Origin: Geodermatophilus tzadiensis
GTDB taxonomy: Bacteria > Actinomycetota > Actinomycetes > Mycobacteriales > Geodermatophilaceae
NCBI RefSeq assembly: GCF_003002915.1
Contig: NZ_PVTG01000002.1
Span: forward strand, 310,001-374,000
Reading direction: 5' to 3'
DNA: 64,000 nt
The position numbers and the translations under genes were made by a program. Positions 53,786 through 63,073 of the stretch are shown piece by piece; position 1 is the first letter of the stretch, and every line of letters begins with the position of its first letter. A model generated the notes under the pieces. It was not told the origin of the DNA and did not search any database. It was given only the letters and a program-made list of their open reading frames with translations.

Positions 53786-56386
53786 TCAGGCCGGCGCGAT
53801 GGACAGCGTCAGCCGGCGGCGGCCCTCCTCGGAACGGGCGGTGCGCAGCCGCTCCTCCGACGGGGTGCCGTACTCGGTGGTGCGCTGCCGGGCGGGCCGG
53901 CCGATCGCCGCCGCGATGGCCTCGAGCTCGGCGATGGTCTTCAGCGAGCCGTTCTCGCTGCCGGCCATCCGGCTGATCGTCTCCTCCATCAGCGTGCCGC
54001 CGAGGTCGTTGGCCCCGCCGGTCAGCACCGCCCTGGTGCCGGCCTCGGCGAGCTTCACCCACGACGTCTGGATGTTGGGGATCCGGCAGTGCAGCAGCAG
54101 CCGGGCGACGGCGTGCACCGCCCGGTTCTCCCGCACCGTGGGCCCGGGGCGGGCGACGCCGGCGAGGTAGATGGGCGCGTTGTGGTGCACGAAGGGCAGC
54201 AGCACGAACTCGGTGAACCCGCCGGTGGCGTCCTGCTGGGCGGCGATGGTGCGCAGGTGCGCCACCCAGTGGGCGGGGGTGTCGACGTGGCCGTACATCA
54301 TCGTCGACGTCGTCGGCAGGCCGACCCGGTGCGCGGTGCCGATGATCTCCAGCCACGTCGCCGCCGGCAGCTTGCCCTTGGTGAGCACCCAGCGGACGTC
54401 GTCGTCGAGGATCTCCGCGGCCGTCCCGGGCACGCTGTCGAGGCCGGCCTCCTTGGCGGCGGTGAGGAAGTCGGCGAACGACAGCCCGGTGCGGGCCGCG
54501 GCGTTGACGATCTCCATCGGGCTGAACGCGTGCAGGTGGATGTCCGGCGCCCGGCGCTTCACCTCGGCGATCAGGTCGAGGTAGGCGGTGCCGGGCAGGT
54601 CGGGGTGGATGCCGCCCTGCATGCAGATCTCGGTGGCACCGGCGGCCCAGGCCTGGTCGACGCGGTCGCCGACCTCGCTGAGCGACAGCGTGTAGGCGTC
54701 GGCGTCGGTGCGCCGCTGGGCGAAGGCGCAGAACCGGCAGCCGGTGTAGCAGACGTTGGTGAAGTTGACGTTCCGGTTGACCACGTAGGTGACGTCGTCG
54801 CCCACCGTGTCGCGGCGGACGGCGTCGGCCAGCGCGCACAGCGCCTCGAGGTCGGCGCCGTCGGCCCCCAGCAGCGCCAGGTACTGCGCGTCGGACAGGC
54901 CGGCGGGGTCGGCCTCCGCGGCCCGCAGCGCGGCGTGCACCTCGGGGACGCCGACGGCCAGCGCGGTGGAGTGCCCGTCCCGGGCGGCCGTCGTGCGCTC
55001 GCGCAGGTCGGCCCAGTCGCCGTAGACGGCGTCGAAGTCGCTGCGCCGGTCGCTGCTGCGCCCGACGGTGTCGACCTCGACGTGCAGGTCGGTGCGCCCG
55101 GTGGAGACCCAGGCCTCGTCGGGCTCCTGCCACGGCAGCCCGGTGGGGACGCGGCCCTCCACCGCCAGTCCGTCGGGCCCGGCGAGGGCGGCGACGTGCG
55201 GGCGGACCCGCGGGTCGAGCCACGGCTCGGGCTCGAGGACGTAGCGGGGCTGGGCGGCCAGCCGCTCGCGCAGCGTGAACCCGCCCTCGGCGCTGAGCGC
55301 GGCCAGCTTGTCGGTGTTCGGCCAGGGCCGCTCGGGGTTGACGTGGTCGGGGGTGAGGGGGGAGACGCCGCCCCAGTCGTCGACGCCGGCACGCAGCAGC
55401 AGGCCCAGCTCGGTGGAGTCCGACAGGTTCGGCGGCGCCTGCACCCGCGCCCTGGGCCCGAGCAGCAGCCGGGTGACGGCGACCGCGGCCACGTACTCCT
55501 GCAGCGCGAGGTCGCCCGAGCCGGCCATCGCGGTGCGCGGCTTGGCGCGGAAGTTCTGCACGATGACCTCCTGCACGTGACCGTGCCGCTGCTGCGCGGC
55601 GCGGATCTGCAGGACGGCGTCGACCCGCTCCGCCGGCGTCTCGCCGATGCCCAGCAGCACCCCGGTGGTGAACGGGACGGCGGAGCGGCCGGCGTCCTCC
55701 AGCACCCGCAGCCGCACGGCGGGCTCCTTGTCGGGGGAGCCGAAGTGCGGGCCGCCGGGCTGGGACCACAGCCGGGTCGCCGTCGTCTCCAGCATCATGC
55801 CCATCGACGCCGACACCGGCTTGAGCCGCTGGATCTCCTCCCAGCTCAGCACCCCGGGGTTGAGGTGCGGCAGCAGGCCGGTCTCCTCCAGGACCCGGAT
55901 CGCCATGGCGCGCAGGTAGGCCAGCGTGGAGTCGAAGCCGTGCGCCTCGAGCCACTCGGCGGCGACCGGCCAGCGGTCCTCCGGGCGGTCGCCGAGGGTG
56001 AACAGCGCCTCCTTGCAGCCCAGCGCCGCGCCGTCGCGGGCGATCTGCAGCACCTCGTCGGGGGAGAGGAACGGTGCCTTGCCCTCCCGGCGCAGCTGCC
56101 CGGGCGTGGTGACGAACGTGCAGTAGTGGCAGCGGTCGCGGCACAGGTGGGTCAGCGGGATGAACACCTTGCGGCTGTAGGTGACGACCCCCGGCCGCCC
56201 CGCGCTGGCCAGCCCGGCGTCGCGGACCCGGGAGGCGGCGGTCAGCAGCCGGTCCAGCGGCTCGCCGTCGTCCAGCCCGCGCGCCGAGAGCAGCACCTCG
56301 GCCTCGCCGGCGTCGAGGGTCACACCCCGCTCGGCGCGGACGAGGGCGCGGCGCAGGGCGTGGTCGGGAACGGGCGCGGCAGTCAT
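53786..56386 (-). CDS. fbiC: FO synthase (CofG-CofH fusion)
   Basis: It makes the deazaflavin FO, the chromophore of coenzyme F420, from tyrosine and the ribityl-diaminouracil intermediate of riboflavin synthesis. The 866-residue chain has two radical-SAM domains. The N-terminal CofG-like half has the cluster motif CRDRCHYC near residue 85. The C-terminal CofH-like half has CYTGCRFC near residue 555. Fused FbiC is typical of actinobacteria. Its ATG at 56386 overlaps the stop of a monooxygenase gene (ATGA), so it is probably translated from that transcript. Other F420 genes (fbiA, fbiB, fbiD) are not in the window. Confidence 0.97.
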   Translation of the reverse strand: MTAAPVPDHALRRALVRAERGVTLDAGEAEVLLSARGLDDGEPLDRLLTAASRVRDAGLASAGRPGVVTYSRKVFIPLTHLCRDRCHYCTFVTTPGQLRREGKAPFLSPDEVLQIARDGAALGCKEALFTLGDRPEDRWPVAAEWLEAHGFDSTLAYLRAMAIRVLEETGLLPHLNPGVLSWEEIQRLKPVSASMGMMLETTATRLWSQPGGPHFGSPDKEPAVRLRVLEDAGRSAVPFTTGVLLGIGETPAERVDAVLQIRAAQQRHGHVQEVIVQNFRAKPRTAMAGSGDLALQEYVAAVAVTRLLLGPRARVQAPPNLSDSTELGLLLRAGVDDWGGVSPLTPDHVNPERPWPNTDKLAALSAEGGFTLRERLAAQPRYVLEPEPWLDPRVRPHVAALAGPDGLAVEGRVPTGLPWQEPDEAWVSTGRTDLHVEVDTVGRSSDRRSDFDAVYGDWADLRERTTAARDGHSTALAVGVPEVHAALRAAEADPAGLSDAQYLALLGADGADLEALCALADAVRRDTVGDDVTYVVNRNVNFTNVCYTGCRFCAFAQRRTDADAYTLSLSEVGDRVDQAWAAGATEICMQGGIHPDLPGTAYLDLIAEVKRRAPDIHLHAFSPMEIVNAAARTGLSFADFLTAAKEAGLDSVPGTAAEILDDDVRWVLTKGKLPAATWLEIIGTAHRVGLPTTSTMMYGHVDTPAHWVAHLRTIAAQQDATGGFTEFVLLPFVHHNAPIYLAGVARPGPTVRENRAVHAVARLLLHCRIPNIQTSWVKLAEAGTRAVLTGGANDLGGTLMEETISRMAGSENGSLKTIAELEAIAAAIGRPARQRTTEYGTPSEERLRTARSEEGRRRLTLSIAPA

Positions 56387-58374
56387 GGTGCCTGCACGTT
56401 ATCCCCGGACGCGGTGGTCAGGACCGTGCCGGTCCGGCCGCTCCCCGCCGCCGCGGCGACCGCCGGCTCGGTCCGGTAGTCGAACAGGTCGGCCTCGTGG
56501 GTCATCCGCCAGTACTCGACGATCCGCCACGGGAGGACGGCGACGACGCGCCCGTCGGCGTTGCGGTACCAGTTGGTCATGCCCGGATGGGTCCAGACCA
56601 TCCGTCCGTGTGCCTCGTCGACGGCCCGGTTGTAGGCGTCGTGCACCTCCTGGCGCACCTCCACCGCGCCGAGGTCCTGCTCCACCATCGTGCTGAGCAC
56701 GTCCATGACGTAGCGGACCTGGCACTCGAGGATGGTGATGAAGCTGCCGCCGTGGCCCAGGGCGGTGTTGGGGCCGGTCAACACGAACAGGTTGGGGAAG
56801 TCCGGCACGGTGATGCCCAGGTAGGCGGTCGCGTCGTGCTCGCCCCACACCTCCCGGGTGGTCCGCCCCGAGCGGCCGGTGATCTCCATGGGGTGCAGGT
56901 AGCGGTCGGTGTGGAAGCCGGTGGCCATGATCACGACGTCGAACTCCCGGTGCCGGCCCGCGGAGTCGACCAGCCCGGTCTCGGTGACCTCCGTGACCGC
57001 CTCGGTGACCAGGTCGACGTCGTCCCGGCGCAGCATCGCGTACCAGCCGTTGTCCAGCAGCATCCGCTTCCCGAAGGGCGGGTAGTCCGGTAGCGACTTG
57101 TCGACCAGGTCGGGCCGGCCGGCCAGCTGCTCGGTCAGGTAGCGGGTGTAGAAGCGACGGTGGCCGTGGTTGGCCGCGTTGATCGAGGCGCGTTCCTCTC
57201 CCCAGTCCGGATCGACCTGCAGGGTCGGGTGGACCTTGTCGTTGAAGATCCACGACAGCCGGGCCCGGTACCAGGCGGCGTAGTAGGGCACGTGCTCCAT
57301 GAGCCAGTGCACGTCCTCGCCGACGGGCGAGAAGTAGACGTCGTTGGGAGCGATCCACTGCGGTGAGCGCTGGAACACCGTGAGCGACGCGACCCGGCCG
57401 GCGATCGCGGGGCCGATCTGCATGGCACTCGCGCCGGCACCGACCAGGGCGACCCGCTTGCCGGTCAGGTCCAGCCCGGTCGGCCAGCGGGCGGAGTGGA
57501 ACAGCGGGCCGGAGAAGGAGTCCAGCCCAGGGAGCGGGGGGATCCTCGGCCGGTTGAGGACCCCCACGGCGGAGATGACCGCGTTCGCGGTCAGCGTGTA
57601 CGGCACGCCGTCCGGGCCGACGGCCGTGACCTGCCAGCGCTGGGTGTCGCCGTCCCAGCGTGCGGCGGTGACCTCCGTGCCGAAGCGGACGTTCGACCGC
57701 AGGCCGAAGGCGTCGGCGAAGTCCTCGAGGTAGGCCTGCACCTCGTCGCGCTTGCCGAAGTGGGTCGACCAGTTCCGCGGGAAGAACGAGTAGCTGTACA
57801 GGTAGCTCGGGGTGTCGACGCCCGCGCCGGGATAGGTGTTCTCGTACCACCCGCCCCCGACCTCGGAGTTCTTCTCCAGCACGACGTGACCGACGCCGGC
57901 CTCGCTCAGTCGCGCGGAGGCCAGCATGCCGGCGACGCCCGCCCCGACGACCACGACGGAGAACCTCCCCGCGTCCCCCGACACGGGGACGCGCGCCGGG
58001 GCCGCCGTGAAGCCCATGACCTCGCTCAGCATCGGCGCGAACTCGGGCGGCACCGGCTCACCCATGACGACGTCGATGAGGCCGGAGAGCCGGTCACCTG
58101 CCGGCCGGTCGATCGCGGCCGGCCGGCCGGCGGACCACGCCAGGACGGCGTCGACCACGCCGCGGCGGATCTCCTCCTGCACCTCCTCGGGCAGCCCGCC
58201 GGTGCGGTTGTCGTCCATGCCGCGACTGCGGGTGGGCCGGTAGCGCTCCGTCAGCCAGCGGGGATCGCCCGTGAGCTGGTGCACGACGGCCAGCAGGGTC
58301 GGGACGTTGCCGTGGGCCACGGCGGCGCGCAGCCGGCCGGGGTCCACCGGGTGCGGTGCGATTCCGTCGGTCAT
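56383..58374 (-). CDS. Baeyer-Villiger-type flavin monooxygenase
   Basis: This 663-residue enzyme has about 140 residues ahead of the first FAD motif ([20 protein letters not shown]), as in the long BVMO branch. The second NADPH motif is [19 protein letters not shown]. The BVMO fingerprint appears as [12 protein letters not shown], followed by [11 protein letters not shown]. It should insert oxygen next to a ketone, using NADPH and O2. The ATG at 58374 has GAGGAGG seven bases upstream. It is divergent from a nitroreductase/acyl-CoA ligase/racemase operon, which suggests degradation of a cyclic or steroid-like ketone. Confidence 0.92.
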   Translation of the reverse strand: MTDGIAPHPVDPGRLRAAVAHGNVPTLLAVVHQLTGDPRWLTERYRPTRSRGMDDNRTGGLPEEVQEEIRRGVVDAVLAWSAGRPAAIDRPAGDRLSGLIDVVMGEPVPPEFAPMLSEVMGFTAAPARVPVSGDAGRFSVVVVGAGVAGMLASARLSEAGVGHVVLEKNSEVGGGWYENTYPGAGVDTPSYLYSYSFFPRNWSTHFGKRDEVQAYLEDFADAFGLRSNVRFGTEVTAARWDGDTQRWQVTAVGPDGVPYTLTANAVISAVGVLNRPRIPPLPGLDSFSGPLFHSARWPTGLDLTGKRVALVGAGASAMQIGPAIAGRVASLTVFQRSPQWIAPNDVYFSPVGEDVHWLMEHVPYYAAWYRARLSWIFNDKVHPTLQVDPDWGEERASINAANHGHRRFYTRYLTEQLAGRPDLVDKSLPDYPPFGKRMLLDNGWYAMLRRDDVDLVTEAVTEVTETGLVDSAGRHREFDVVIMATGFHTDRYLHPMEITGRSGRTTREVWGEHDATAYLGITVPDFPNLFVLTGPNTALGHGGSFITILECQVRYVMDVLSTMVEQDLGAVEVRQEVHDAYNRAVDEAHGRMVWTHPGMTNWYRNADGRVVAVLPWRIVEYWRMTHEADLFDYRTEPAVAAAAGSGRTGTVLTTASGDNVQAP

Positions 58375-58461
58375 GGGACCTCCTCGTCCGTACGAGGCTA
58401 ACCACGGGTAGTCACATCTGACCAGAGGCCAGGGGTGTTGTCCGGACTCGCGAGGTGACCG

Positions 58462-58520
58462 TTGACAGCGGGCGCGAACCCTCTCCATGCTGTGGTCCGC
58501 GCCATACTAACGGTCGTCAG
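58462..58520 (+). promoter_or_regulatory. Promoter and candidate TetR operator
   Basis: TTGACA (58462-58467) is followed after 18 bases by CATGCT (58486-58491), a plausible sigma-70-type promoter for the rightward operon. Just after it, CTAACGGTCGTCAG (58507-58520) is a near-perfect 14-base palindrome of CTnACG/CGTnAG half-sites, typical of TetR operators. The TetR gene in the operon is the obvious candidate binder. Confidence 0.5.
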
Positions 58521-58550
58521 CCAGTGCGGCCGCGATCCCGGGAGGACGTC

Positions 58551-59189
58551 ATGGAACTCGTCGAGGCGATGCGCACCACCGGCACGTGCCGCTACTTCAC
58601 CGACGACCCGGTGCCCGACGAGGCCCTCCATGCGGCCTTCGACGCCGCGCGGTTCGGACCGCAGGGTGGCAACCGCCAGCCGGTGCGCTGGATCGTCGTG
58701 CGGGACCAGGCCAAGAAGCAGGCGCTCGCGGACCTCTACCTGCCGTACTGGGACGAGTACTTCGGCGCGATCGCGTCGGGAGGGGTCGACGTCGGCGCGC
58801 TCCCGGAGACGGTCCGGAGCGCCGACCACTTCGCCCGGCACCTGGCCGAGCACCCCGTGCTGGTGGTCGTCTGTGCCGAGATCGCCGGCCTGCACGTGAC
58901 CGACGCCGATCTGGACCGGACCCCGGTCGTCGGCGGTGCCTCGATCTACCCGACCGTGCAGAACTTCTGCCTCGCGCTGCGTGACCAGGGGCTCGGCAGC
59001 GCGGTCACCACGCTCCTGTGCCACGAGGAGCCGAAGGTCAAGGAGCTGCTGGGCATCCCCGACGGTTTCCTCACCGCCGCTCACCTGGCGGTCGGCTACC
59101 CGGCCCGCGGCTTCCCGCGCAAGCTCACCCGCTCGCCCGTGGAGGAGATCGTCGGTCTCGACGACTTCTCGACCCCGATGTTCCGCTGA
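58551..59189 (+). CDS. Nitroreductase-family FMN protein
   Basis: This 212-residue protein begins ELVEAMRTTGTCRYFTDDPV and has the FMN-binding FGPQGGNRQPVRWIVV and IYPTVQNFCLALRDQGLG, which are standard for NfsA/FRP-like nitroreductases. In catabolic clusters such enzymes often act as ene-reductases on unsaturated intermediates, not on nitro groups. The ATG at 58551 has GGAGG five bases upstream. It is first in a four-gene operon with an acyl-CoA ligase, TetR regulator and CaiB-like enzyme. Confidence 0.92.
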   Translation: MELVEAMRTTGTCRYFTDDPVPDEALHAAFDAARFGPQGGNRQPVRWIVVRDQAKKQALADLYLPYWDEYFGAIASGGVDVGALPETVRSADHFARHLAEHPVLVVVCAEIAGLHVTDADLDRTPVVGGASIYPTVQNFCLALRDQGLGSAVTTLLCHEEPKVKELLGIPDGFLTAAHLAVGYPARGFPRKLTRSPVEEIVGLDDFSTPMFR

Positions 59190-59209
59190 ACCGGGCAGGG
59201 CCTGAGGAG

Positions 59210-60778
59210 ATGACCGACGCGATCACGACCACCCCCCTGGGCCGGGCGACGCTGGGCGACCAGCTGCGGCGCCACGCCAGGACGCTGCGCGACAAGCCGG
59301 CCTTCGTCGCCTACGGCGCGGACGGCGCCCGCCGGGTCACCACCTACGCCGAGCTGGACGAGCGCGCCAACCGGTTCGCCTCCGTGCTGGTCTCCCACGG
59401 CGTGCGCCGTGGTGACCGGGTCGCGGTGATGGCGCGCAACGGGGTGGAGTCGGTGGTGGCCTACTTCGGGGCGCTCAAGGTCGGCGCGGCGTTCTCCGGC
59501 GTCAACGTGCTGTTCCGCGAGACCGAGGTCGCCGCCCAGCTGGCCCACCTCGAGCCCGCCGTGGTGGTCGCCGGCGCCGAGTTCGTCCCGGTCGCCGACG
59601 CGGTGCGCGCGCAGGTCGACGTCCCCACGTGGCTCGTGCTGGGCGACGCGCCGGAGGGCTGGGAGTCCCTCCCGGAGCTGCTCGCCGGCGCCGACGCCGG
59701 CGAGCCGGACACCCAGGTGGACGAGAACGACCTGGCCCTGGTCGTCTACACCTCCGGCACGGAGGCCGCGCCCAAGGGCGTGATGATCACGCACCGCAAC
59801 TACCTCATCTCGACCGCGCCGGCGTGGGGCTGGGGTCTGCGGACGGGCACCGACGACATCTGGCTCTACGTCATGCCGTTCCACACGATCGCCGGCATCG
59901 GGTCGATGACCTCGCTGCTCATGATGGGCGCCACCCTGGTGCTGCCGGCCACCACCGAGGCCGGGGCCTCCCTGGCGATGATCCGTGACGAGGGGGTCAC
60001 CGTCATCGCCCAGACCCCCACCTTCTACATCGCGCTGGCCGGCCACGAGACGTTCGGTGCGGCCGCGGTCGGCACGGTGCAGCGCTGCATGACCTACGGC
60101 GGACAGGTGTCGCCGCACGCGATCAAGGCATGGGCCGAGGCCGCCCCGGGCGTCACTTGGGGGACCTACTGGGGACAGTCCGAGCTCTCCCAGCTGGGCT
60201 CGGTGGGCTGGTTCCGCACGCTGGAGGACATCCCCGACGGCGACCCGACCTGGATCGGCAAGCCGGTCTCGCACCTGGAGGTCCGGGTGGTGGGGGCCGA
60301 CGGCGAGGAGTCGGGGACCGGTCAGCTGCTGTGCCGCTCGCCCTCGGTCATGCGCGGCTACTTCAAGGACCCCGAGCGCACCGCCGAGGTGCTCCGCGAC
60401 GGCTGGGTGCACACCGGTGACATCGTGCGGCAGGACGAGCAGGGCAACCTGTTCTTCCTCGACCGGCTCAAGGACATGATCAAGACCGGCGGGCTGAACG
60501 TGTCCTCGCAGGAGGTGGAGCGTGCGCTGCAGGCCCATCCCGACGTCGTCCGCGCGGCGGTGGTCGGGCTGCCCGACGACTACTGGTCCGAGGCGGTGAC
60601 CGGGTTCGTGGTCGTGCGCCCCGGGGCGGCGGTGACCGGCGAGGACCTGAGGGGGCACTGCCGGGAGTCGCTGGCCGCCTACAAGGTGCCGAAGGCCGTC
60701 CACGTCGTCGACGAGCTCCCCGTCGACCCCCAGGGCAAGCTCCTCAAGCGCGAGCTGCGCCGGGTCCACGGTCGGTGA
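59210..60778 (+). CDS. Acyl-CoA synthetase (AMP-forming ligase)
   Basis: This 522-residue ANL-superfamily ligase has the P-loop VVYTSGTEAAPKGVMITHRN, the A5 region TYWGQSELSQLG and A7 GWVHTGDIVRQDE. The A10 lysine is in PVDPQGKLLKREL. It activates a carboxylic acid to its CoA thioester; the substrate is likely a fatty, ring-derived or steroid side-chain acid. The ATG at 59210 follows GAGGAG very closely, so a slightly different start is possible. Its stop overlaps the TetR gene start (GTGA). Confidence 0.94.
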   Translation: MTDAITTTPLGRATLGDQLRRHARTLRDKPAFVAYGADGARRVTTYAELDERANRFASVLVSHGVRRGDRVAVMARNGVESVVAYFGALKVGAAFSGVNVLFRETEVAAQLAHLEPAVVVAGAEFVPVADAVRAQVDVPTWLVLGDAPEGWESLPELLAGADAGEPDTQVDENDLALVVYTSGTEAAPKGVMITHRNYLISTAPAWGWGLRTGTDDIWLYVMPFHTIAGIGSMTSLLMMGATLVLPATTEAGASLAMIRDEGVTVIAQTPTFYIALAGHETFGAAAVGTVQRCMTYGGQVSPHAIKAWAEAAPGVTWGTYWGQSELSQLGSVGWFRTLEDIPDGDPTWIGKPVSHLEVRVVGADGEESGTGQLLCRSPSVMRGYFKDPERTAEVLRDGWVHTGDIVRQDEQGNLFFLDRLKDMIKTGGLNVSSQEVERALQAHPDVVRAAVVGLPDDYWSEAVTGFVVVRPGAAVTGEDLRGHCRESLAAYKVPKAVHVVDELPVDPQGKLLKRELRRVHGR

Positions 60779-61431
60779 CCGGGGTCCCGGAGCCGGCCGT
60801 CCCGGACGGGGACGGCCGGCGCCCCCCGTCCGTGCGTCCGCGGACCGTCCCGGGGCGGCGCAGGGCGGAGATCGCCGAGGCCGCGGCACGGTTCTTCGCC
60901 GAGCACGGCTACCACACCGTCGGCATGCGCGAGATCGCCGAGGCGGTCGGCATGCGCGGGGCCAGCCTGTACAACCACTTCTCGTCCAAGGAGGAGATCC
61001 TCTACGCCATCGCCCTCGCGATGACGGAGGTGCCCGTCGAGCAGCACATCCCGCTCCTCGACGCGGAGGGCAGCCCGGCCGACCGGCTGGCCGCCCTGCT
61101 GCGGGCGCACATCCGGCACCTCGCCGACCACCGGGTCGAGCACCTCGTCGGGCTGCGCGAGCTGGCCGCCCTCACCCCGGAGCACCGCGCGGTGATCACC
61201 GACCACCGGCGGTACTACCAGCGGCGGGTGCGCGACGTGGTCGCCGCCGGGGTGCGTGCCGGTCAGTTCGCCGTGGACAGCCCCGGGCGGGCCGCCGTCG
61301 CGGTCCTGGACATGGTGAACGGCATCAGCTGGTGGCTGCGGCCCGACACGGACGTCGACGAGCTGGTGGAGACCTACCTCGGTCTCGCGCTCGACGGGGT
61401 GCTGCAGCACGCACGGGAGGACCGGGCGTGA
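60775..61431 (+). CDS. TetR-family transcriptional regulator
   Basis: This 218-residue regulator has an N-terminal HTH (RRAEIAEAAARFFAEHGYHT, then MREIAEAVGMRGASLYNHF) after a basic Pro-rich leader, and a C-terminal ligand domain. It resembles KstR2-like regulators that sense acyl-CoA catabolites. It is embedded in the operon it may control, with NTGA overlaps on both sides (60775-60778 and 61428-61431). The likely operator is the palindrome at 58507-58520. Confidence 0.92.
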   Translation: MTGVPEPAVPDGDGRRPPSVRPRTVPGRRRAEIAEAAARFFAEHGYHTVGMREIAEAVGMRGASLYNHFSSKEEILYAIALAMTEVPVEQHIPLLDAEGSPADRLAALLRAHIRHLADHRVEHLVGLRELAALTPEHRAVITDHRRYYQRRVRDVVAAGVRAGQFAVDSPGRAAVAVLDMVNGISWWLRPDTDVDELVETYLGLALDGVLQHAREDRA

Positions 61432-62564
61432 CGGCCCCCGGGCCGCTGGCGGGGCTCCGCGTCGTGGAGATGGCCGGCATCGGACCCGTGCCGCACGCGG
61501 CGATGGTGCTGGCCGACCTGGGGGCCGACGTCGTGCGGGTGGAACGGCCGGGGACGGCGTCCTCGCCGGACGGCGTCGTCGACGCCGACGCGGCGCTGTA
61601 CCGCAACCGGCAGCGGACCGCCGTCGACCTCCGGAGCGACGCCGGCCGGACGACCGTGCTGCACCTGGTCGCCGCGGCGGACGTGCTGCTCGAGGGCTTC
61701 CGCCCGGGGGTCATGGAGCGTCTCGGCCTCGGCCCCGAGGAGTGCCTGGCGGCCAACCCCGGGCTGGTGTACGGCCGGATGACCGGCTGGGGACAGGACG
61801 GTCCCTGGGCGCGGACGGCCGGACACGACATCAACTACCTGGCCGTCACCGGCGTCCTGGAGACCATGGGACCGGCCGGTGAGCCCCCGCTGCCGCCGTT
61901 GAACCTCGTCGGGGACTTCGGTGGTGGGTCGATGTTCCTGGTCACCGGCGTCCTCGCCGCGCTGCACGACCGCGGCCGAGGGGGTGCCGGCCAGGTGGTC
62001 GACGCGGCGATGGTCGACGGTGCCGGGGTGCTGGCACAGCTGCTGTGGTCGTGGCGCGCCGCCGGCCGGTGGTCCGACCACCGCGGCGCCAACCTGCTCG
62101 ACGGCTCCGCGCCCTTCTACTCGACGTACCGCTGCGCGGACGGGCGGTTCGTCGCCGTCGGTGCCCTCGAGCCGCAGTTCTGGGCGCTGCTGGTGACCGG
62201 CCTGGCCCTCGAGGAGGCCGACCTGCCCGACCGCTGGGACCGGCGGCGCTGGCCGGAGCTGCGCGCCGTGCTCGCCGGCCGCTTCGCCGAGCGCACCCGT
62301 GACGCCTGGGCCGAGCACTTCGCGGACACGGACGCCTGCGTGACACCCGTGCTCTCCTTCGCGGAGGCGGGCGCCCACCCGGCGGCGCGGGCGCGGGGGA
62401 CGACGGTGACGGTCGACGGGGTGGAGCAGGCTGCCGCGGCGCCCCGGTTCTCGCGGCACCCCCAGCGACCTCCCTCGAGGGTCCGGGAGGTCGGGCCGGC
62501 CGACGTCCTCGCACGGTGGCGGACGGGGCCCGGAGCGGATCAGGACGCCGGGGCGTCGACGTAG
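61428..62564 (+). CDS. CaiB/BaiF-family acyl-CoA racemase/CoA-transferase
   Basis: This 378-residue protein begins GPLAGLRVVEMAGIGPVPHA and has ADLGADVVRVERPG. It also has TGWGQDGPWARTAGHDINY, including the His-Asp (HDINYLAVTG) typical of alpha-methylacyl-CoA racemase (Amacr). This would invert methyl-branched acyl-CoA centres before beta-oxidation, as in cholesterol side-chain degradation. A CoA-transferase role is not excluded. The GTG at 61428 follows GGGAGG and overlaps the TetR stop. It overlaps the convergent flavin reductase gene by 25 bases. Confidence 0.9.
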   Translation: MTAPGPLAGLRVVEMAGIGPVPHAAMVLADLGADVVRVERPGTASSPDGVVDADAALYRNRQRTAVDLRSDAGRTTVLHLVAAADVLLEGFRPGVMERLGLGPEECLAANPGLVYGRMTGWGQDGPWARTAGHDINYLAVTGVLETMGPAGEPPLPPLNLVGDFGGGSMFLVTGVLAALHDRGRGGAGQVVDAAMVDGAGVLAQLLWSWRAAGRWSDHRGANLLDGSAPFYSTYRCADGRFVAVGALEPQFWALLVTGLALEEADLPDRWDRRRWPELRAVLAGRFAERTRDAWAEHFADTDACVTPVLSFAEAGAHPAARARGTTVTVDGVEQAAAAPRFSRHPQRPPSRVREVGPADVLARWRTGPGADQDAGAST

Positions 62565-63037
62565 CGGCCGCGGAGGCGGAGCAGGGGAGCGGCGTCCTCC
62601 CGCAGCACCGGCACGCCGACGACCCGCAGCAGCGCCAGCACGTGGTCGCCGGCCGGCACCAGGCGGTCGACCCGGCAGTCCAGGGCGACGACGCCGCCGT
62701 CGAGGACGATCGCCTCGCTGCCCGGCGCCCGCGACCACGGCACCGACTCCAGCAGGTGCCGGGCGCCGGGCCGGCCCGCCGAGGAGAACCGGCTGGCCAG
62801 GATCGCCTGCCCGGCGGCGAGCACGGTGAGCGCGCACGACCCCACCGCCTCGAGCACCTCGGCGGGGTAGCCGTCGGCGGCCAGCCCCACGGCCACCAGC
62901 GGCGGGTCGGCCGAGACGCTCATCACCGAGGTGACCGTCGTCCCCACGTCGTCGGTGTCGTCGCGGACGGTCATCAGCGCGACCCCCGCGGGGTGCTGGC
63001 GCAGCGCGGCGGCGAAGTCGGCGGGCGACACGGACAT
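62540..63037 (-). CDS. Flavin reductase-like (FMN split-barrel) protein
   Basis: This 165-residue protein is of the flavin reductase domain type: FAAALRQHPAGVALMTVRDD, TTVTSVMSVSADPPLVAVGL, CALTVLAAGQAILASRFSS and a His in AGDHVLALLRV. It may supply reduced FMN/FAD to a monooxygenase. The ATG is at 63037. The end overlaps the convergent CaiB gene by 25 bases, and the gene is divergent from the disulfide oxidoreductase with a 36-base gap. Confidence 0.88.
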   Translation of the reverse strand: MSVSPADFAAALRQHPAGVALMTVRDDTDDVGTTVTSVMSVSADPPLVAVGLAADGYPAEVLEAVGSCALTVLAAGQAILASRFSSAGRPGARHLLESVPWSRAPGSEAIVLDGGVVALDCRVDRLVPAGDHVLALLRVVGVPVLREDAAPLLRLRGRYVDAPAS

Positions 63038-63073
63038 GGCCGCCAGTCGACCACACCGAGCAGGATGGGCCGG

